From the NCBI RefSeq assembly GCF_900100335.1, contig NZ_FNFE01000001.1, positions 310,001 through 374,000 on the forward strand: a stretch of DNA of 64,000 nt. Reading direction: 5' to 3'. The stretch's first letter is position 1, and each line of letters opens with the position of its first letter. Shown here piece after piece: positions 44,957-53,982 of the stretch. This stretch comes from Natronorubrum texcoconense (lineage in GTDB: Archaea > Halobacteriota > Halobacteria > Halobacteriales > Natrialbaceae). A program made the translations under genes and the position numbers. The notes under the pieces are model-generated. The model ran no database searches. It had not been told where the DNA came from and was given only the letters and a program-made list of their open reading frames with translations.

Positions 44957-44975
44957 ATCCCAGTCTTGGCGTTTT
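44957..44975 (+). repeat. Direct repeat copy 2 (putative attR)
   Basis: ATCCCAGTCTTGGCGTTTT matches the tRNA-Ser 3' end at 43448-43466 in 17 of 19 positions, including the T-run. It is too short to be a second tRNA. It sits 48 bp past the tnpB stop. Confidence 0.55.
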
Positions 44976-45077
44976 CCGAACGATGATCTACACGCGTCAT
45001 GAGCAGTGGGAAACTGCAGCGATTTGCTTCCACACTACAGTGACGGAACATCACCTGCTATCACGGAAATGAACCGG

Positions 45078-45191
45078 CTACCGCCTGATCTCTGCCGGCA
45101 AATCGGTCGTGATCCACCGATCCTCGTTCTCCGGGTTCCGAATCTCTAGCAGGCCGTCTTTGCATAGCAGCATCTCGTATCGATCGGTCAT
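45078..45191 (-). CDS. Very small (37-residue) protein, probably real
   Basis: A 38-codon frame starts ATG 45189-45191 and ends TAG 45078-45080. The product starts MTDRYEMLLCKDGLLEIR and continues with NPENEDRWITTDLPAEIRR. It reads like a member of the short haloarchaeal proteins that begin MTDRYE and carry a DRW-(I/L)-X-(T/S)-D core: acidic, one Cys, alternating beta pattern, no membrane segment. Codon use fits the genome. The call rests on that pattern memory and codon use, with no database support here. Promoter not clear. Confidence 0.5.
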   Translation of the reverse strand: MTDRYEMLLCKDGLLEIRNPENEDRWITTDLPAEIRR

Positions 45192-45351
45192 CGTGCTCTC
45201 GTCTAACGCTCCGACGGAACCGAGTATGGTAACAGGCAGCCTACCATCCCGCCCGTCGCGGGTACGCCCTCGATACTACTCGAGTAGCCGCCGAATACCG
45301 ACTGACCGACTACCGGACAACCATATATCCGCCGCGGTCGACTACGTGAGT

Positions 45352-46065
45352 ATGTGCGGTCGCTACACACTGATGATCGAGCGGGCGGCCCTCGAGGAGC
45401 GATTCGACGCCCGATTCGCGGATTCGAGCGAGGAGTTCACGCCGCGGTACAACATGTCCCCGGGCCAGCGGCTTCCGGTGATCACGAACGACGCGCCCGA
45501 GACGATCCAGACGCTCGAGTGGGGACTGGTGCCGTCGTGGGCCGACGACGACAAAAACGGACTCATCAACGCCCGCGCGGAGACGGTCGACGAGAAACCG
45601 AGTTTTCGGGCGGCGTACGAACGACGCCGGTGCATCGTTCCCGCGGACGGCTTCTACGAGTGGGTCGACACTGAGAACGGAAAACAGCCCTACAGAGTCG
45701 CTTTCGACGACGACCGCGTCTTCGCGATGGCCGGACTCTGGGAGCGCTGGGAGCGCGACGACGAGACGACGCAGGCGGGCCTCGACGCCTTCGGCGGCGG
45801 CGTCGCGGACGACGATAGCGAGGACGGCCCGCTCGAGACGTTCACCATCGTCACGACGGAGCCGAACGACCTCGTCTCGGATCTCCATCACCGGATGGCG
45901 GTCATCCTCGAGCCCGGTCACGAACGCGAGTGGTTGACGAGTGACGATCCGAAATCGCTTCTCGAGCCCTATCCGGCCGACGAACTCCGCGCGTATCCGG
46001 TCTCGCGTGCGGTCAACGATCCGTCCGCGGACGAGGCGTCGCTGGTCGAACCGGTCGAGTCCTAG
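45352..46065 (+). CDS. SRAP/HMCES-family DNA-protein crosslinking protein
   Basis: The 237-residue protein starts MCGRYTL, which leaves the catalytic Cys2 at the N-terminus after Met removal. It also has RYNMSPGQRLPVI, the WGLVPSWADD segment, NARAETVDEKPSFR, the conserved CIVPADGFYEW, and the active-site His in SDLHHRMAVIL. SRAP proteins (YedK in bacteria, HMCES in humans) form thiazolidine links to abasic sites in single-stranded DNA and shield them. TATA box CATATATCC (45322-45330) is centred 26-27 bp before the ATG, excluding the longer frame upstream. Confidence 0.93.
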   Translation: MCGRYTLMIERAALEERFDARFADSSEEFTPRYNMSPGQRLPVITNDAPETIQTLEWGLVPSWADDDKNGLINARAETVDEKPSFRAAYERRRCIVPADGFYEWVDTENGKQPYRVAFDDDRVFAMAGLWERWERDDETTQAGLDAFGGGVADDDSEDGPLETFTIVTTEPNDLVSDLHHRMAVILEPGHEREWLTSDDPKSLLEPYPADELRAYPVSRAVNDPSADEASLVEPVES

Positions 46066-46273
46066 GTATCGAGCTCTCGAGCGGCGGCAGGACTCCCTCG
46101 AACTGCGAGCGATGCTCGATGCGGTATAAATGTGGCGGATACGGTCGTCGTCTCGAGCGACGAGCTGATTGGTAACGTATGTCAAATACGGGTGCACGCC
46201 CCCTCGCCATCCGGTGGTTTTCTCGCCTTACGTTCGGCGGCCGCTGACCATCACGAATGACGAAAAACACCAA

Positions 46274-46283
46274 TTTTATATAG
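46274..46283 (+). promoter_or_regulatory. TATA box of the thermosome gene
   Basis: TTTTATATAG predicts a transcript start near 46305, after the in-frame ATG at 46295 and before that at 46310. It therefore selects 46310 (MSQRMQQGQ) as start, which also matches thermosome N-termini. Confidence 0.6.
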
Positions 46284-46309
46284 AAGGACAAACAATGAAT
46301 CAGCTGACT

Positions 46310-47974
46310 ATGAGCCAGCGAATGCAGCAAGGGCAGCCGATGATCGTGATGAGCGAGGATTCCCAGCGCGTAAAGGACAAGGACGCGCAGGATTACAACA
46401 TCAGCGCGGCCCGTGCGGTCGCCGAGGCTGTTCGCTCGACGCTCGGTCCGAAAGGGATGGACAAGATGCTCGTCGACTCGATGGGATCGGTAACGATCAC
46501 CAACGACGGCGTCACCATCCTCCAGGAGATGGACATCGACAACCCGACGGCCGAGATGATCATCGAGGTCGCCGAGACACAGGAAGACGAGGCTGGCGAC
46601 GGCACCACGACGGCTGTCGCGATCGCCGGAGAACTCCTCAAGAACGCCGAGGACCTTCTCGAGCAGGACATCCACCCGACGGCCATCATCAAGGGCTTCC
46701 ACATGGCCGCGGAGCAGGCTCGTGACGAGATCGACGACATTGCAACCGAGATAGACACCAGCGACGAGGAACTCCTCCGGAAGACCGCCGAAACCTCGAT
46801 GACCGGCAAGGGCACCGAGGTCAACAAGGAGCACCTCGCCCAGCTGATCGTCGACGCCGTCCGTCAGGTCACCGTCGAGACCGAAGAGGGCGACAACGTC
46901 GTCGACCTCGAGTTCCTCAACATCGAGACCCAGACCGGCCGCGCAGTCGGCGAATCCGACCTCCTCGTCGGTGGCATCATCGACAAGGACCCCGTCCACG
47001 ACAACATGCCCACCGAGGCGACGGACGCCGACATCCTGCTGCTGAACGAGCCGATCGAGGTCGAGGAGACCGACGTCGACACCGAAGTCTCCGTTACCGA
47101 CCCCGACCAGCTCCAGAAGTTCCTCGACCGCGAGGAGAAACAGCTCAAGGACAAGGTCCAGCGCATCGTCGACACCGGCGCCGACGTCGTCTTCTGCCAG
47201 AAGGGCATCGACGACCTCGCCCAGCACTACCTCGCCAAGGAAGGCATCCTCGCTGTCCGCCGCGCCAAGAAGTCCGACCTCGAGTTCCTCTCGGAGGTCG
47301 TCAACGCGAACGTCGTCTCCGACCTCGAGAGCGTCACCGAGGACGACCTCGGCTTCGGCGACGTCACCCGCGACGACGATGACGAACTGTTCTACGTCGA
47401 GGGCGACGACGCACACGGCGTCACCCTCCTGCTTCGCGGCTCGACCGACCACGTCGTCGACGAACTCGAGCGCGGCGTCAACGACGCACTCGACGTCGTC
47501 GCACAGACCGTCTCCGACGGCCGCGTGCTCGCCGGCGGCGGTGCGACCGAAGTCGAACTCGCCTCGCGACTGCGCGACTACGCCGACTCCGTCTCCGGCC
47601 GCGAACAGCTCGCCGTCGAGGCCTTCGCCGACTCGCTCGAGCTCGTCCCGCGCGTGCTCGCCGAGAACGCGGGTCTCGACTCCATCGACACGCTCGTCGA
47701 CCTGCGTGCGGCACACGACGACGGTGACGTCACGGCCGGCCTGAACGTCTTTTCGGGCGACGTCGAGGACACCTTTGAGGCCGGTGTCGTCGAACCGGCC
47801 CACGCCAAGGAGCAGGCCGTCACCTCCGCTTCCGAAGCAGCCAACCTCGTGCTCAAAATCGACGACATCATCTCCGCTGGTGACCTGTCGACCGACAAGG
47901 GCGGCGACGAGGAAGGCGGCGCGCCCGGCGGCGGCATGGGCGGCATGGGCGGCGGTATGGGCGGCATGATGTAG
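46310..47974 (+). CDS. ths: Thermosome subunit (group II chaperonin)
   Basis: The 554-residue ATP-dependent folding machine subunit begins [17 protein letters not shown]. It has the chaperonin ATP motifs [23 protein letters not shown], the catalytic-Asp loop [11 protein letters not shown], and [17 protein letters not shown]. The C-terminal tail is Gly/Met-rich ([15 protein letters not shown]), projecting into the cavity as in all thermosomes. Haloarchaea carry two or three paralogues; which one this is cannot be told. A strong TATA box precedes it, fitting high, heat-inducible expression. A stem-loop at 47976-48011 directly follows the stop. Confidence 0.96.
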   Translation: MSQRMQQGQPMIVMSEDSQRVKDKDAQDYNISAARAVAEAVRSTLGPKGMDKMLVDSMGSVTITNDGVTILQEMDIDNPTAEMIIEVAETQEDEAGDGTTTAVAIAGELLKNAEDLLEQDIHPTAIIKGFHMAAEQARDEIDDIATEIDTSDEELLRKTAETSMTGKGTEVNKEHLAQLIVDAVRQVTVETEEGDNVVDLEFLNIETQTGRAVGESDLLVGGIIDKDPVHDNMPTEATDADILLLNEPIEVEETDVDTEVSVTDPDQLQKFLDREEKQLKDKVQRIVDTGADVVFCQKGIDDLAQHYLAKEGILAVRRAKKSDLEFLSEVVNANVVSDLESVTEDDLGFGDVTRDDDDELFYVEGDDAHGVTLLLRGSTDHVVDELERGVNDALDVVAQTVSDGRVLAGGGATEVELASRLRDYADSVSGREQLAVEAFADSLELVPRVLAENAGLDSIDTLVDLRAAHDDGDVTAGLNVFSGDVEDTFEAGVVEPAHAKEQAVTSASEAANLVLKIDDIISAGDLSTDKGGDEEGGAPGGGMGGMGGGMGGMM

Positions 47975-48244
47975 GCGAGGTTCGGAACGAGCGAAGCGAG
48001 TGAGAACCTCGTAAAAACGAGCGGGGAGCGCGAGCGACCCGCGAAGTCGAACTAAATTTTTCTGCAGGCCGTTTTCCCCGGATCTCGGCAAAACTCAGTA
48101 CAAAAGCACCGGAAGGCGCGGAGCGCCTTCCGAGCTCTCGTTCACTGCATTCACGAGAACACTCCTCCTTCCGTTTCGTTCGCGTTGCTCACTCCACATC
48201 AGTCGTCGGCCCGAGCACGGCGCTCCGCTCCGCGCCGTGCTCGG
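47975..48244. repeat. Hairpin-rich repeat tract after the thermosome gene
   Basis: Three perfect inverted repeats occur: CGAGGTTC/GAACCTCG (47976-48011, 20-base loop), GGAAGGCGC/GCGCCTTCC (48111-48131, loop GGA) and CCGAGCACGGCGC/GCGCCGTGCTCGG (48211-48244, 13-bp stem, 8-base loop). The first may end thermosome transcription. The second is a one-base stem variant of the hairpins at 26067 and 30123. The tract also has GAGCGAAGCGAG words. No gene is visible; 438 bases separate the neighbouring ORFs. Confidence 0.6.
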
Positions 48245-48412
48245 TGAACGGCGTCACTCGGGTTCTTCGAACCGCTCGTTCGCCGATAGAAGTTATCGAA
48301 CGCCACTCAGGTACCGTTTCGCTCTGTGGTACATTCCACAGATTCGGCGCCGGTCCCAGTTCTACTTTCTGGCAAGCCGGTGATCTTTTGTGCTGGACCT
48401 CGAACGGCCCCC

Positions 48413-48553
48413 ATGACCTATCAAACGACTATCGGCTGGTCGCTGTTCTCCTCCGGCATCGTCACGCTCATCCTGAAACTCATGCCCGGCGATTCGCTCT
48501 GGTGGGGGCTCTTGCTCCTCGCGCTCGGCGCAATGATTCTCTACATTCGGTAG
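48413..48553 (+). CDS. 46-residue two-helix membrane protein
   Basis: The protein starts MTYQTTIGWSLFSSG and holds two short hydrophobic helices (IVTLILKLM and WWGLLLLALGAMILYI) split by PGDS, ending in Arg. TATA-like ATCTTTTGTG (48383-48392) is centred 27 bp before the ATG, so a leaderless start at 48413 is well supported; an upstream in-frame ATG at 48326 lies before the box. Function unknown. Small membrane proteins of this kind are common in haloarchaea. Confidence 0.62.
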   Translation: MTYQTTIGWSLFSSGIVTLILKLMPGDSLWWGLLLLALGAMILYIR

Positions 48554-48665
48554 GCGTCGGGCGAGACGATTTCGTTCGGGGCGACCGAACTCGCTCGCGG
48601 GAACGCCGATTCCTCAACCAGTCAATAACACGAACATTCTTTAGATCGCAATATGACTCTCGAGT

Positions 48666-49715
48666 ATGAAACGGATCTGGATCGGGGTTGCGCTGGTCGT
48701 TGCGATCGTGTTACTCGGGGGCTGTGCGGCGTCCGAGGAGACGGCCGAGTTCTCCGTGTCGATCGACGACAGTGCTGACGAAACGCTCGTGAACACGTCC
48801 TACGAGGCGACGGCGACCGTTTCCAACGACGGTGATGCCGACGGTGAGCGCTCTGTCGACTTCGTCGTGGATGGTGAAACGATCGCGACGGAAAACGTGA
48901 GTCTCGAGCCAAACGAGACGGGATCCGTCACCTTCGAGCACACGTTCGAGGAGCCCGGCGAGTACGAGGTGGCGATCGGCGAGGCCGAAACGTCCGTGAC
49001 CGTCCTCGAGAGTCCGCTGTCGGACGTCGCCGAGGCGATGGCCGACCTCGAGACGTACGAGACCCAAGAGCGAACGGTGATGGATCTGACGACGCAGTCG
49101 GCGTACGGACAGGACGCCGAGCTACTGATGGACGGAACGGCGACCGGACAGTACGATCTGGCGGCCGAAACGGCCGCCATCGACTGGGAGGTCGATATAA
49201 ACTACCTCGGGTTCGAGTTCCACACGCTCGAAGCGGAGTGGTACGAGGACGGAACGCTCTACACCAGAGAGCGAGACCGATCGGACACCGAGTACGAGTA
49301 CGAGACAGAGTCCACGACGTTCGACGACGTCGCCATCGACTACGCGTTCCCACTGGCGGCGGTCGACGACGACCCCGTCGAGGTGAACAACGGAACGGTC
49401 GTCTACAACGCCACGATTGAGGATTTCGACCGACTCGAGGCGCTCCTCGACGACGATGACGTGACGCCGGGAGAGCAGGACGAGGAGTCGGACGAGATGG
49501 AAGATGCTATCGAACGGGTCACCATCGAACTCGGAATCGATCTCTCGACCGCGCGTATCGACTACATGTCCGCGACCTACGATATCGACGGGATGGAGTT
49601 CGACGATATGACCGGTGACGGCGAAATCACCATGGATGCCGAATTCGTCGCATTCGACGAGTCCGTCGACACGACGGTCCCGACCGAGGTCGTCGACGCA
49701 ACTGCAGATCGATAG
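48666..49715 (+). CDS. Lipoprotein with CARDB-like domain
   Basis: The 349-residue protein has a Sec-type lipoprotein signal (MKRIWIGVALVVAIVLLGGC, lipobox LGGC with Cys20). Mature residues about 25-110 form a beta-sandwich like CARDB/adhesion domains (YEATATVSNDGDADGERSVD, VTFEHTFEEPGEYEVAIG). The remaining part (SDVAEAMADLETYETQERTV to the end) resembles the LppX/LolA-like half-barrel used for lipid or hydrophobic-ligand handling; this second assignment is weak. Very acidic. It precedes an ABC exporter gene on the same strand by 127 bp; a shared role in surface transport is possible. Confidence 0.75.
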   Translation: MKRIWIGVALVVAIVLLGGCAASEETAEFSVSIDDSADETLVNTSYEATATVSNDGDADGERSVDFVVDGETIATENVSLEPNETGSVTFEHTFEEPGEYEVAIGEAETSVTVLESPLSDVAEAMADLETYETQERTVMDLTTQSAYGQDAELLMDGTATGQYDLAAETAAIDWEVDINYLGFEFHTLEAEWYEDGTLYTRERDRSDTEYEYETESTTFDDVAIDYAFPLAAVDDDPVEVNNGTVVYNATIEDFDRLEALLDDDDVTPGEQDEESDEMEDAIERVTIELGIDLSTARIDYMSATYDIDGMEFDDMTGDGEITMDAEFVAFDESVDTTVPTEVVDATADR

Positions 49716-49842
49716 TCGAGCGTCGATTGCTATGTTCCGGTAATCGAGTCCTGAACGCGTCGGCCAGCAGGTTCGGAGCGGTTCGGACTCCGCTCGCGAA
49801 AACCGAGGCAGATTTCTGTTTCGAACCGAAACACGTCCACCA

Positions 49843-51771
49843 GTGAGTTCCCACGACGACGAGACCCCATTCGACGTCTACCGCGAGGACGTCGACCGCC
49901 CGCTCTCGAGGCTCTTCCGCGAGTACGCACCCGGCCGGTTAGGCTGGTTTTCAGTTGGCATGCTCGCGAACTTCGTCGCCCGAATGGCGAGTCTCGTGCC
50001 GCCGCTGTTGCTCGGTGTGGCGATCGACGCCGTCTTTATCGGTGAGAGTCCGTACGCGCTCCCGCTGGTCCCCGACGCCTGGCTGCCGACCGAAACGATG
50101 GATCAGTTCTGGTTCACCATCGCCGCGATCGCGATCTCGTTTCTCGTCGTGGCACTTTTCACCTGGATCTACGGCGTCACCGCCAACCTGTTCGCCCACG
50201 ACGTGATGCACGCGGTGCGGGTCGACTGTTTTCAGAAGATGCAACGGCTGGACACGGCCTTCTTCGACGAGAAACAGACCGGCGAGGTCATGGCCGTCCT
50301 CAACAACGACACGCAGAACCTCGAGATGTTCCTCGACAACGCGCTGATGAACTCGGCGCGGCTGCTCGTGATGGTCGGGGGGATTACGGCCGTGCTCTTC
50401 TACCTCAACTGGCAGTTGGCGTTCGTGACGCTCTTTGCGGTGCCGGCGATGGTCCTCTTTACCCTCTGGTTCATGCGGGTCGTCGAACCGCGGTACGTTC
50501 GCCAGCGCTCCGCGGTCGGTCGGATGAACACCCGCCTCGAGAACGCCATCTCGGGCATCGGGCTCACCAAGACGACCTCGAGCGAGTCCTACGAGACCGA
50601 GCGCGTCCGCGACTCCTCGCGAAATCTCTTCGAGCGGACGATGGCTGTGTTGAAGCTGAGCTACCTCTACCGGCCGGGGATGGAACTGCTCGCGGGTCTC
50701 GCGTTCGCCGCGACCTTCCTCGTCGGCGGGCTCTGGCTCGCGACCGACACCGCCCCGGGACCGCTCACCGGCACCCTTTCGGTCGGCGATTTCGTCGTCT
50801 TTCTGATGCTCACCCAGCGGATCGTCGACCCGCTCGCGGAGGTCTCGAACATCGTCGACCAGTATCAGAACGCCAAGGCCTCGAGCGAGCGCGTCTTCGG
50901 GCTGATGGACATCCCCGTCCACGTCGACGATCCGGAGGATCCCGTCGACATCGTCCCCGTCGAGGGTCGCGTCACCTACGACGACGTGACGTTTAGCTAC
51001 GACGACACCGCGGCCCGCCGAAACGCGACGGCCACCGAGACGGCGTTCGAGGAGACCGTCCTCGAGAACATCTCCTTCGAGGCCGCCCCGGGCGAGACGG
51101 TCGCGTTCGTCGGGCCGACCGGCGCCGGAAAATCGACGGTTCTCAAGTTACTGCTCCGACTGTACGACGCCCAGGAGGGAACGGTCCGAATCGACGGCCA
51201 CGACGTCCGTGAGGTTGCGCTCGCGGACCTCCGCTCGGCCGTCGGCTACGTCAGCCAGGACACGTTCCTCTTCGACGGCACCATCGCGGACAACGTCCGC
51301 TACGGGCACTTCGAGGCCGACGACGAGACGGTCCGTGAGGCCGCCGAAGCGGCCCAGGCCCACGAGTTCATCGTCGACCTACCCGAGGGGTACGACACCC
51401 GCGTCGGCGAGCGCGGCGTCAAGCTTTCCGGCGGGCAGCGCCAGCGGATCGCGCTCGCTCGAGCGGTGCTCGCGGACCCCGAGATCCTCATTTTGGACGA
51501 GGCGACCAGCGCCGTCGACACGAAGACGGAGCTCCAGATCCAGCGGTCGATCGATCGCCTCACCGAGGATCGCACGACGCTGACGATCGCCCACCGACTC
51601 TCGACGGTCAAAGACGCGGATACGATCCTCGTCCTCGAGGACGGCGAAATCGTCGAGCGAGGAACGCACGAGGGCCTCCTGGCGGCACAGGATCGGTACG
51701 CGACGCTGTGGGCGGCACAGGCCGGCGATCGAGAGTCGGCGGCCGAGACGCTCATTGACGGCGACGACTGA
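49843..51771 (+). CDS. ABC transporter, fused permease-ATPase (exporter type)
   Basis: The 642-residue half-transporter has six membrane helices in residues 1-330 (including WFSVGMLANFVARMASLVPP and the coupling-helix stretch FDEKQTGEVMAVLNNDTQNL) and a C-terminal nucleotide-binding domain with Walker A GPTGAGKST, Q-loop YVSQDTFLF, signature LSGGQRQ, Walker B ILILDEATSA and H-loop AHRLST. Works as a homodimer exporting lipids, peptides or drugs; substrate unknown. The GTG start at 49843 is followed by an acidic N-terminal stretch. It follows the lipoprotein gene. Confidence 0.9.
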   Translation: MSSHDDETPFDVYREDVDRPLSRLFREYAPGRLGWFSVGMLANFVARMASLVPPLLLGVAIDAVFIGESPYALPLVPDAWLPTETMDQFWFTIAAIAISFLVVALFTWIYGVTANLFAHDVMHAVRVDCFQKMQRLDTAFFDEKQTGEVMAVLNNDTQNLEMFLDNALMNSARLLVMVGGITAVLFYLNWQLAFVTLFAVPAMVLFTLWFMRVVEPRYVRQRSAVGRMNTRLENAISGIGLTKTTSSESYETERVRDSSRNLFERTMAVLKLSYLYRPGMELLAGLAFAATFLVGGLWLATDTAPGPLTGTLSVGDFVVFLMLTQRIVDPLAEVSNIVDQYQNAKASSERVFGLMDIPVHVDDPEDPVDIVPVEGRVTYDDVTFSYDDTAARRNATATETAFEETVLENISFEAAPGETVAFVGPTGAGKSTVLKLLLRLYDAQEGTVRIDGHDVREVALADLRSAVGYVSQDTFLFDGTIADNVRYGHFEADDETVREAAEAAQAHEFIVDLPEGYDTRVGERGVKLSGGQRQRIALARAVLADPEILILDEATSAVDTKTELQIQRSIDRLTEDRTTLTIAHRLSTVKDADTILVLEDGEIVERGTHEGLLAAQDRYATLWAAQAGDRESAAETLIDGDD

Positions 51772-51871
51772 TCGTCGCTCTCGTCGGCTCGTCAGATGTG
51801 TTTTCTCACAGCGATCGTCACTGACCGCACGATACCGCAGAAAACAGTCGGCTATTGGGTGGCGAACGCGC

Positions 51872-52333
51872 TCAGGCGTCGTCGATGTCGAGTTCGAACT
51901 GCTCGTTCTCGGAGACGGCGTTCAGGACGACGCTCGTGTTCGAAGCCTTGATATCGGGGTCGGTGAGCAGCGCCTTGATCTGGTCGTTCATGCCGTCGGT
52001 GTCTTTGAACTTGCCGATGGCGATCACGTCGTAGTCGCCGGTAACCTCGTAGACGCTGGTCATCTGACGGTGATCTCGCAGGGTGTCGGTGACGTCGGGC
52101 AGCGCGTTTCCTTCGACCTGCAGCTGGATGACGGCCGTAACGTCGTAACCGACCGCATCGTAGTCGACCCGCGGCGTGTAGCCTTCGATAACCCCCTCCT
52201 CCTCGAGATCAGAGAGGTGGTTCGAAACGGTAGTGACGGAGACGTCGAGTTCCTCGGCGAGACTCCGGAGGCTCGCCCGGCCGTCGCCGAGAAGTGCATT
52301 CACTAGTTTTGCATCGAGATTTTCGTACGTCAT
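51872..52333 (-). CDS. lrp: Lrp/AsnC-family regulator next to glnA
   Basis: The 153-residue protein has an N-terminal helix-turn-helix ([20 protein letters not shown], then [19 protein letters not shown]) and the C-terminal RAM effector domain ([38 protein letters not shown]). It is divergent from glnA, 125 bp apart. Haloarchaeal lrp-glnA pairs are known and Lrp there activates glnA; the same is expected here. Probable autoregulation from the shared spacer. The ATG at 52333 is chosen over 52342. A CTTTAG sequence around 52356-52361 is a plausible minus-strand TATA box. Confidence 0.87.
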   Translation of the reverse strand: MTYENLDAKLVNALLGDGRASLRSLAEELDVSVTTVSNHLSDLEEEGVIEGYTPRVDYDAVGYDVTAVIQLQVEGNALPDVTDTLRDHRQMTSVYEVTGDYDVIAIGKFKDTDGMNDQIKALLTDPDIKASNTSVVLNAVSENEQFELDIDDA

Positions 52334-52458
52334 CACATCCACCCTCTCACTGTAGCCTTTAGAACTTTACGAATATGCAGTTTCCTGCGGAGGAGAGAAG
52401 ATTTGCTTGGAGCAGTAGGGTTTTAGTAGCAGAGTTACTTGGGTAGAACGACGAGAAG
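52334..52458. promoter_or_regulatory. Shared lrp-glnA divergent promoter region
   Basis: The spacer holds a minus-strand TATA-like CTAAAG site near 52356-52361 for lrp and a plus-strand TTTTAG at 52421-52426, centred about 36 bp before the glnA ATG. Binding sites for Lrp are expected here; I see no convincing perfect palindrome. Confidence 0.5.
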
Positions 52459-53811
52459 ATGACAAGCGGAAACATCACTGAATCCGAACAGGCCGTATTA
52501 GACGAGATCGAAGCGGAAGGCGTCGACTTCCTTCGTCTCCAGTTTACTGACATTCTCGGCACCGTAAAGAACGTCTCCGTCCCGGCACGCCAGGCCGAGA
52601 AGGCGTTTACCGACGGAATCTACTTCGATGGCTCCTCGATCGAGGGCTTCGTGCGCATCCAAGAATCGGACATGCGTCTGGTTCCGGACCCCGATACGTT
52701 CGCTATCCTCCCGTGGCGCCAGAAGGAGGAGAGCGCCGCGGCCCGAATGATCTGTGACGTGTATAACACGTCGACCGGCGAACCGTTCGAGGGCGACCCA
52801 CGACGCGTGCTCAAGAACGCGCTGGACCGCGCCGACGAGATGGGCTACGACGTCAACGCCGCGCCGGAACCGGAGTTCTTCCTCTTCGAGGAGGACGAAG
52901 AGGGCCGCGCGACGACCAAAACCGGCGACCAGGGCGGCTACTTCGACCTCGCCCCGAAAGATCTCGCCAGCGACGTCCGCCGCGACATCATTTACGGTCT
53001 CGAGAGCATGGGCTTCGAGATCGAAGCCAGCCACCACGAAGTCGCCAAGGGACAACACGAGATCAACTTCGAGTACGACGACGCGCTGACGACGGCGGAC
53101 AACGTCGGCACCTTCCGCACCGTCGTTCGGGCGATCGCCGCACAGCACGACCAGCACGCGACGTTCATGCCGAAACCGATCCCGAAGATCAACGGCTCGG
53201 GAATGCACACACACCTCTCTCTGTTCAAAGACGGCGAGAACGCGTTCCACGACGACGACGACGAGTTCAACCTGAGCGACACCGCTCACTCGTTCCTCGC
53301 GGGCGTCCTCGAGCACGCGCCCGCAATTACGGCTATCGCGAACCCCACGGTCAACAGCTACAAACGCCTCGTCCCCGGCTACGAGGCGCCCGTCTACGTC
53401 GCCTGGTCCGACCGCAACCGCTCGGCCCTGATCCGCAAACCGGCGGCCCGCGTCCCGGCCGCTTCGCGCGTCGAACTGCGCTCGCCGGACCCGTCGTGTA
53501 ACCCCTACCTCGCAATCGCCGTCATGATCCACGCCGGTCTCGACGGCATCGAACAGGGGCTCGAGGCGCCCGACCCGGTTCGGGAGAACATCTACGAGTT
53601 CGACGAGGAAAAGCGCGAAGAGTACGGTATCGATACCCTCCCGGCGAACCTCGGCGAGGCGGTCGACGCCCTCGAGGAAGACGAAGCGATCTACAACGCA
53701 CTCGGCGAACACATCGCGTCGAAGTTCGTCGAAGCCAAGCGCCAGGAGTTCGAGGAGTACCTCGTCGACGTCTCCGACTGGGAACTCGACCGCTACCTCG
53801 AGACGTTCTAA
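52459..53811 (+). CDS. glnA: Glutamine synthetase, type I
   Basis: The 450-residue enzyme makes glutamine from glutamate, ammonia and ATP. GSI landmarks are [21 protein letters not shown], the metal site region [10 protein letters not shown]...EPEFFLF, the ATP loop [18 protein letters not shown] (Gly-Met-His), and [22 protein letters not shown] Tyr adenylylation segment typical of enteric enzymes is not present, so control is by feedback and Lrp rather than by adenylylation (inference). The N-terminus [21 protein letters not shown] is normal. Length and context (lrp divergent) support assignment. Confidence 0.97.
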   Translation: MTSGNITESEQAVLDEIEAEGVDFLRLQFTDILGTVKNVSVPARQAEKAFTDGIYFDGSSIEGFVRIQESDMRLVPDPDTFAILPWRQKEESAAARMICDVYNTSTGEPFEGDPRRVLKNALDRADEMGYDVNAAPEPEFFLFEEDEEGRATTKTGDQGGYFDLAPKDLASDVRRDIIYGLESMGFEIEASHHEVAKGQHEINFEYDDALTTADNVGTFRTVVRAIAAQHDQHATFMPKPIPKINGSGMHTHLSLFKDGENAFHDDDDEFNLSDTAHSFLAGVLEHAPAITAIANPTVNSYKRLVPGYEAPVYVAWSDRNRSALIRKPAARVPAASRVELRSPDPSCNPYLAIAVMIHAGLDGIEQGLEAPDPVRENIYEFDEEKREEYGIDTLPANLGEAVDALEEDEAIYNALGEHIASKFVEAKRQEFEEYLVDVSDWELDRYLETF

Positions 53812-53982
53812 GCGTCTACGGCCGACGGCGGTCGACGCCGTTACGCACTCACTGGTGGTTTCTCTTTCCGCTTTTCCGTTCGGTGTTCTGGAGCAGTTTC
53901 GCTCGTTTCGATTGTCGTCTGGCTCTATTGGTCGACTCTGTCACACGGTCTCGTGCCCGAACTCGAGACCGTCGACCGACCG

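Larger units (their letters stand above)
43463..44975 (+). mobile_element. tRNA-bounded element carrying a TnpB-only transposon
   Basis: About 1.5 kb lies between tRNA-Ser and an imperfect repeat of its 3' end. The left 220 bases are AT-rich, unlike the surrounding genome, and contain a perfect palindrome at 43518-43538. One gene, tnpB, fills most of the rest. The right end has a GCCCCG/CGGGGC hairpin. No tnpA transposase or tyrosine integrase is present, so it is either an IS1341-type (TnpB-only IS200/IS605-group) insertion inside a decayed integrative element, or that IS landing next to a duplicated tRNA end. Exact IS ends cannot be fixed without a comparison. Confidence 0.6.

Noticed and set aside
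44957-44975. Second tRNA gene after tnpB
   Set aside because: Only the 3' end sequence is present; no acceptor 5' strand, D-arm or anticodon arm.
46013-48091. Long antisense frame across the thermosome gene
   Set aside because: Asp/Val/Leu-rich reflection of the acidic sense protein; no family signature.
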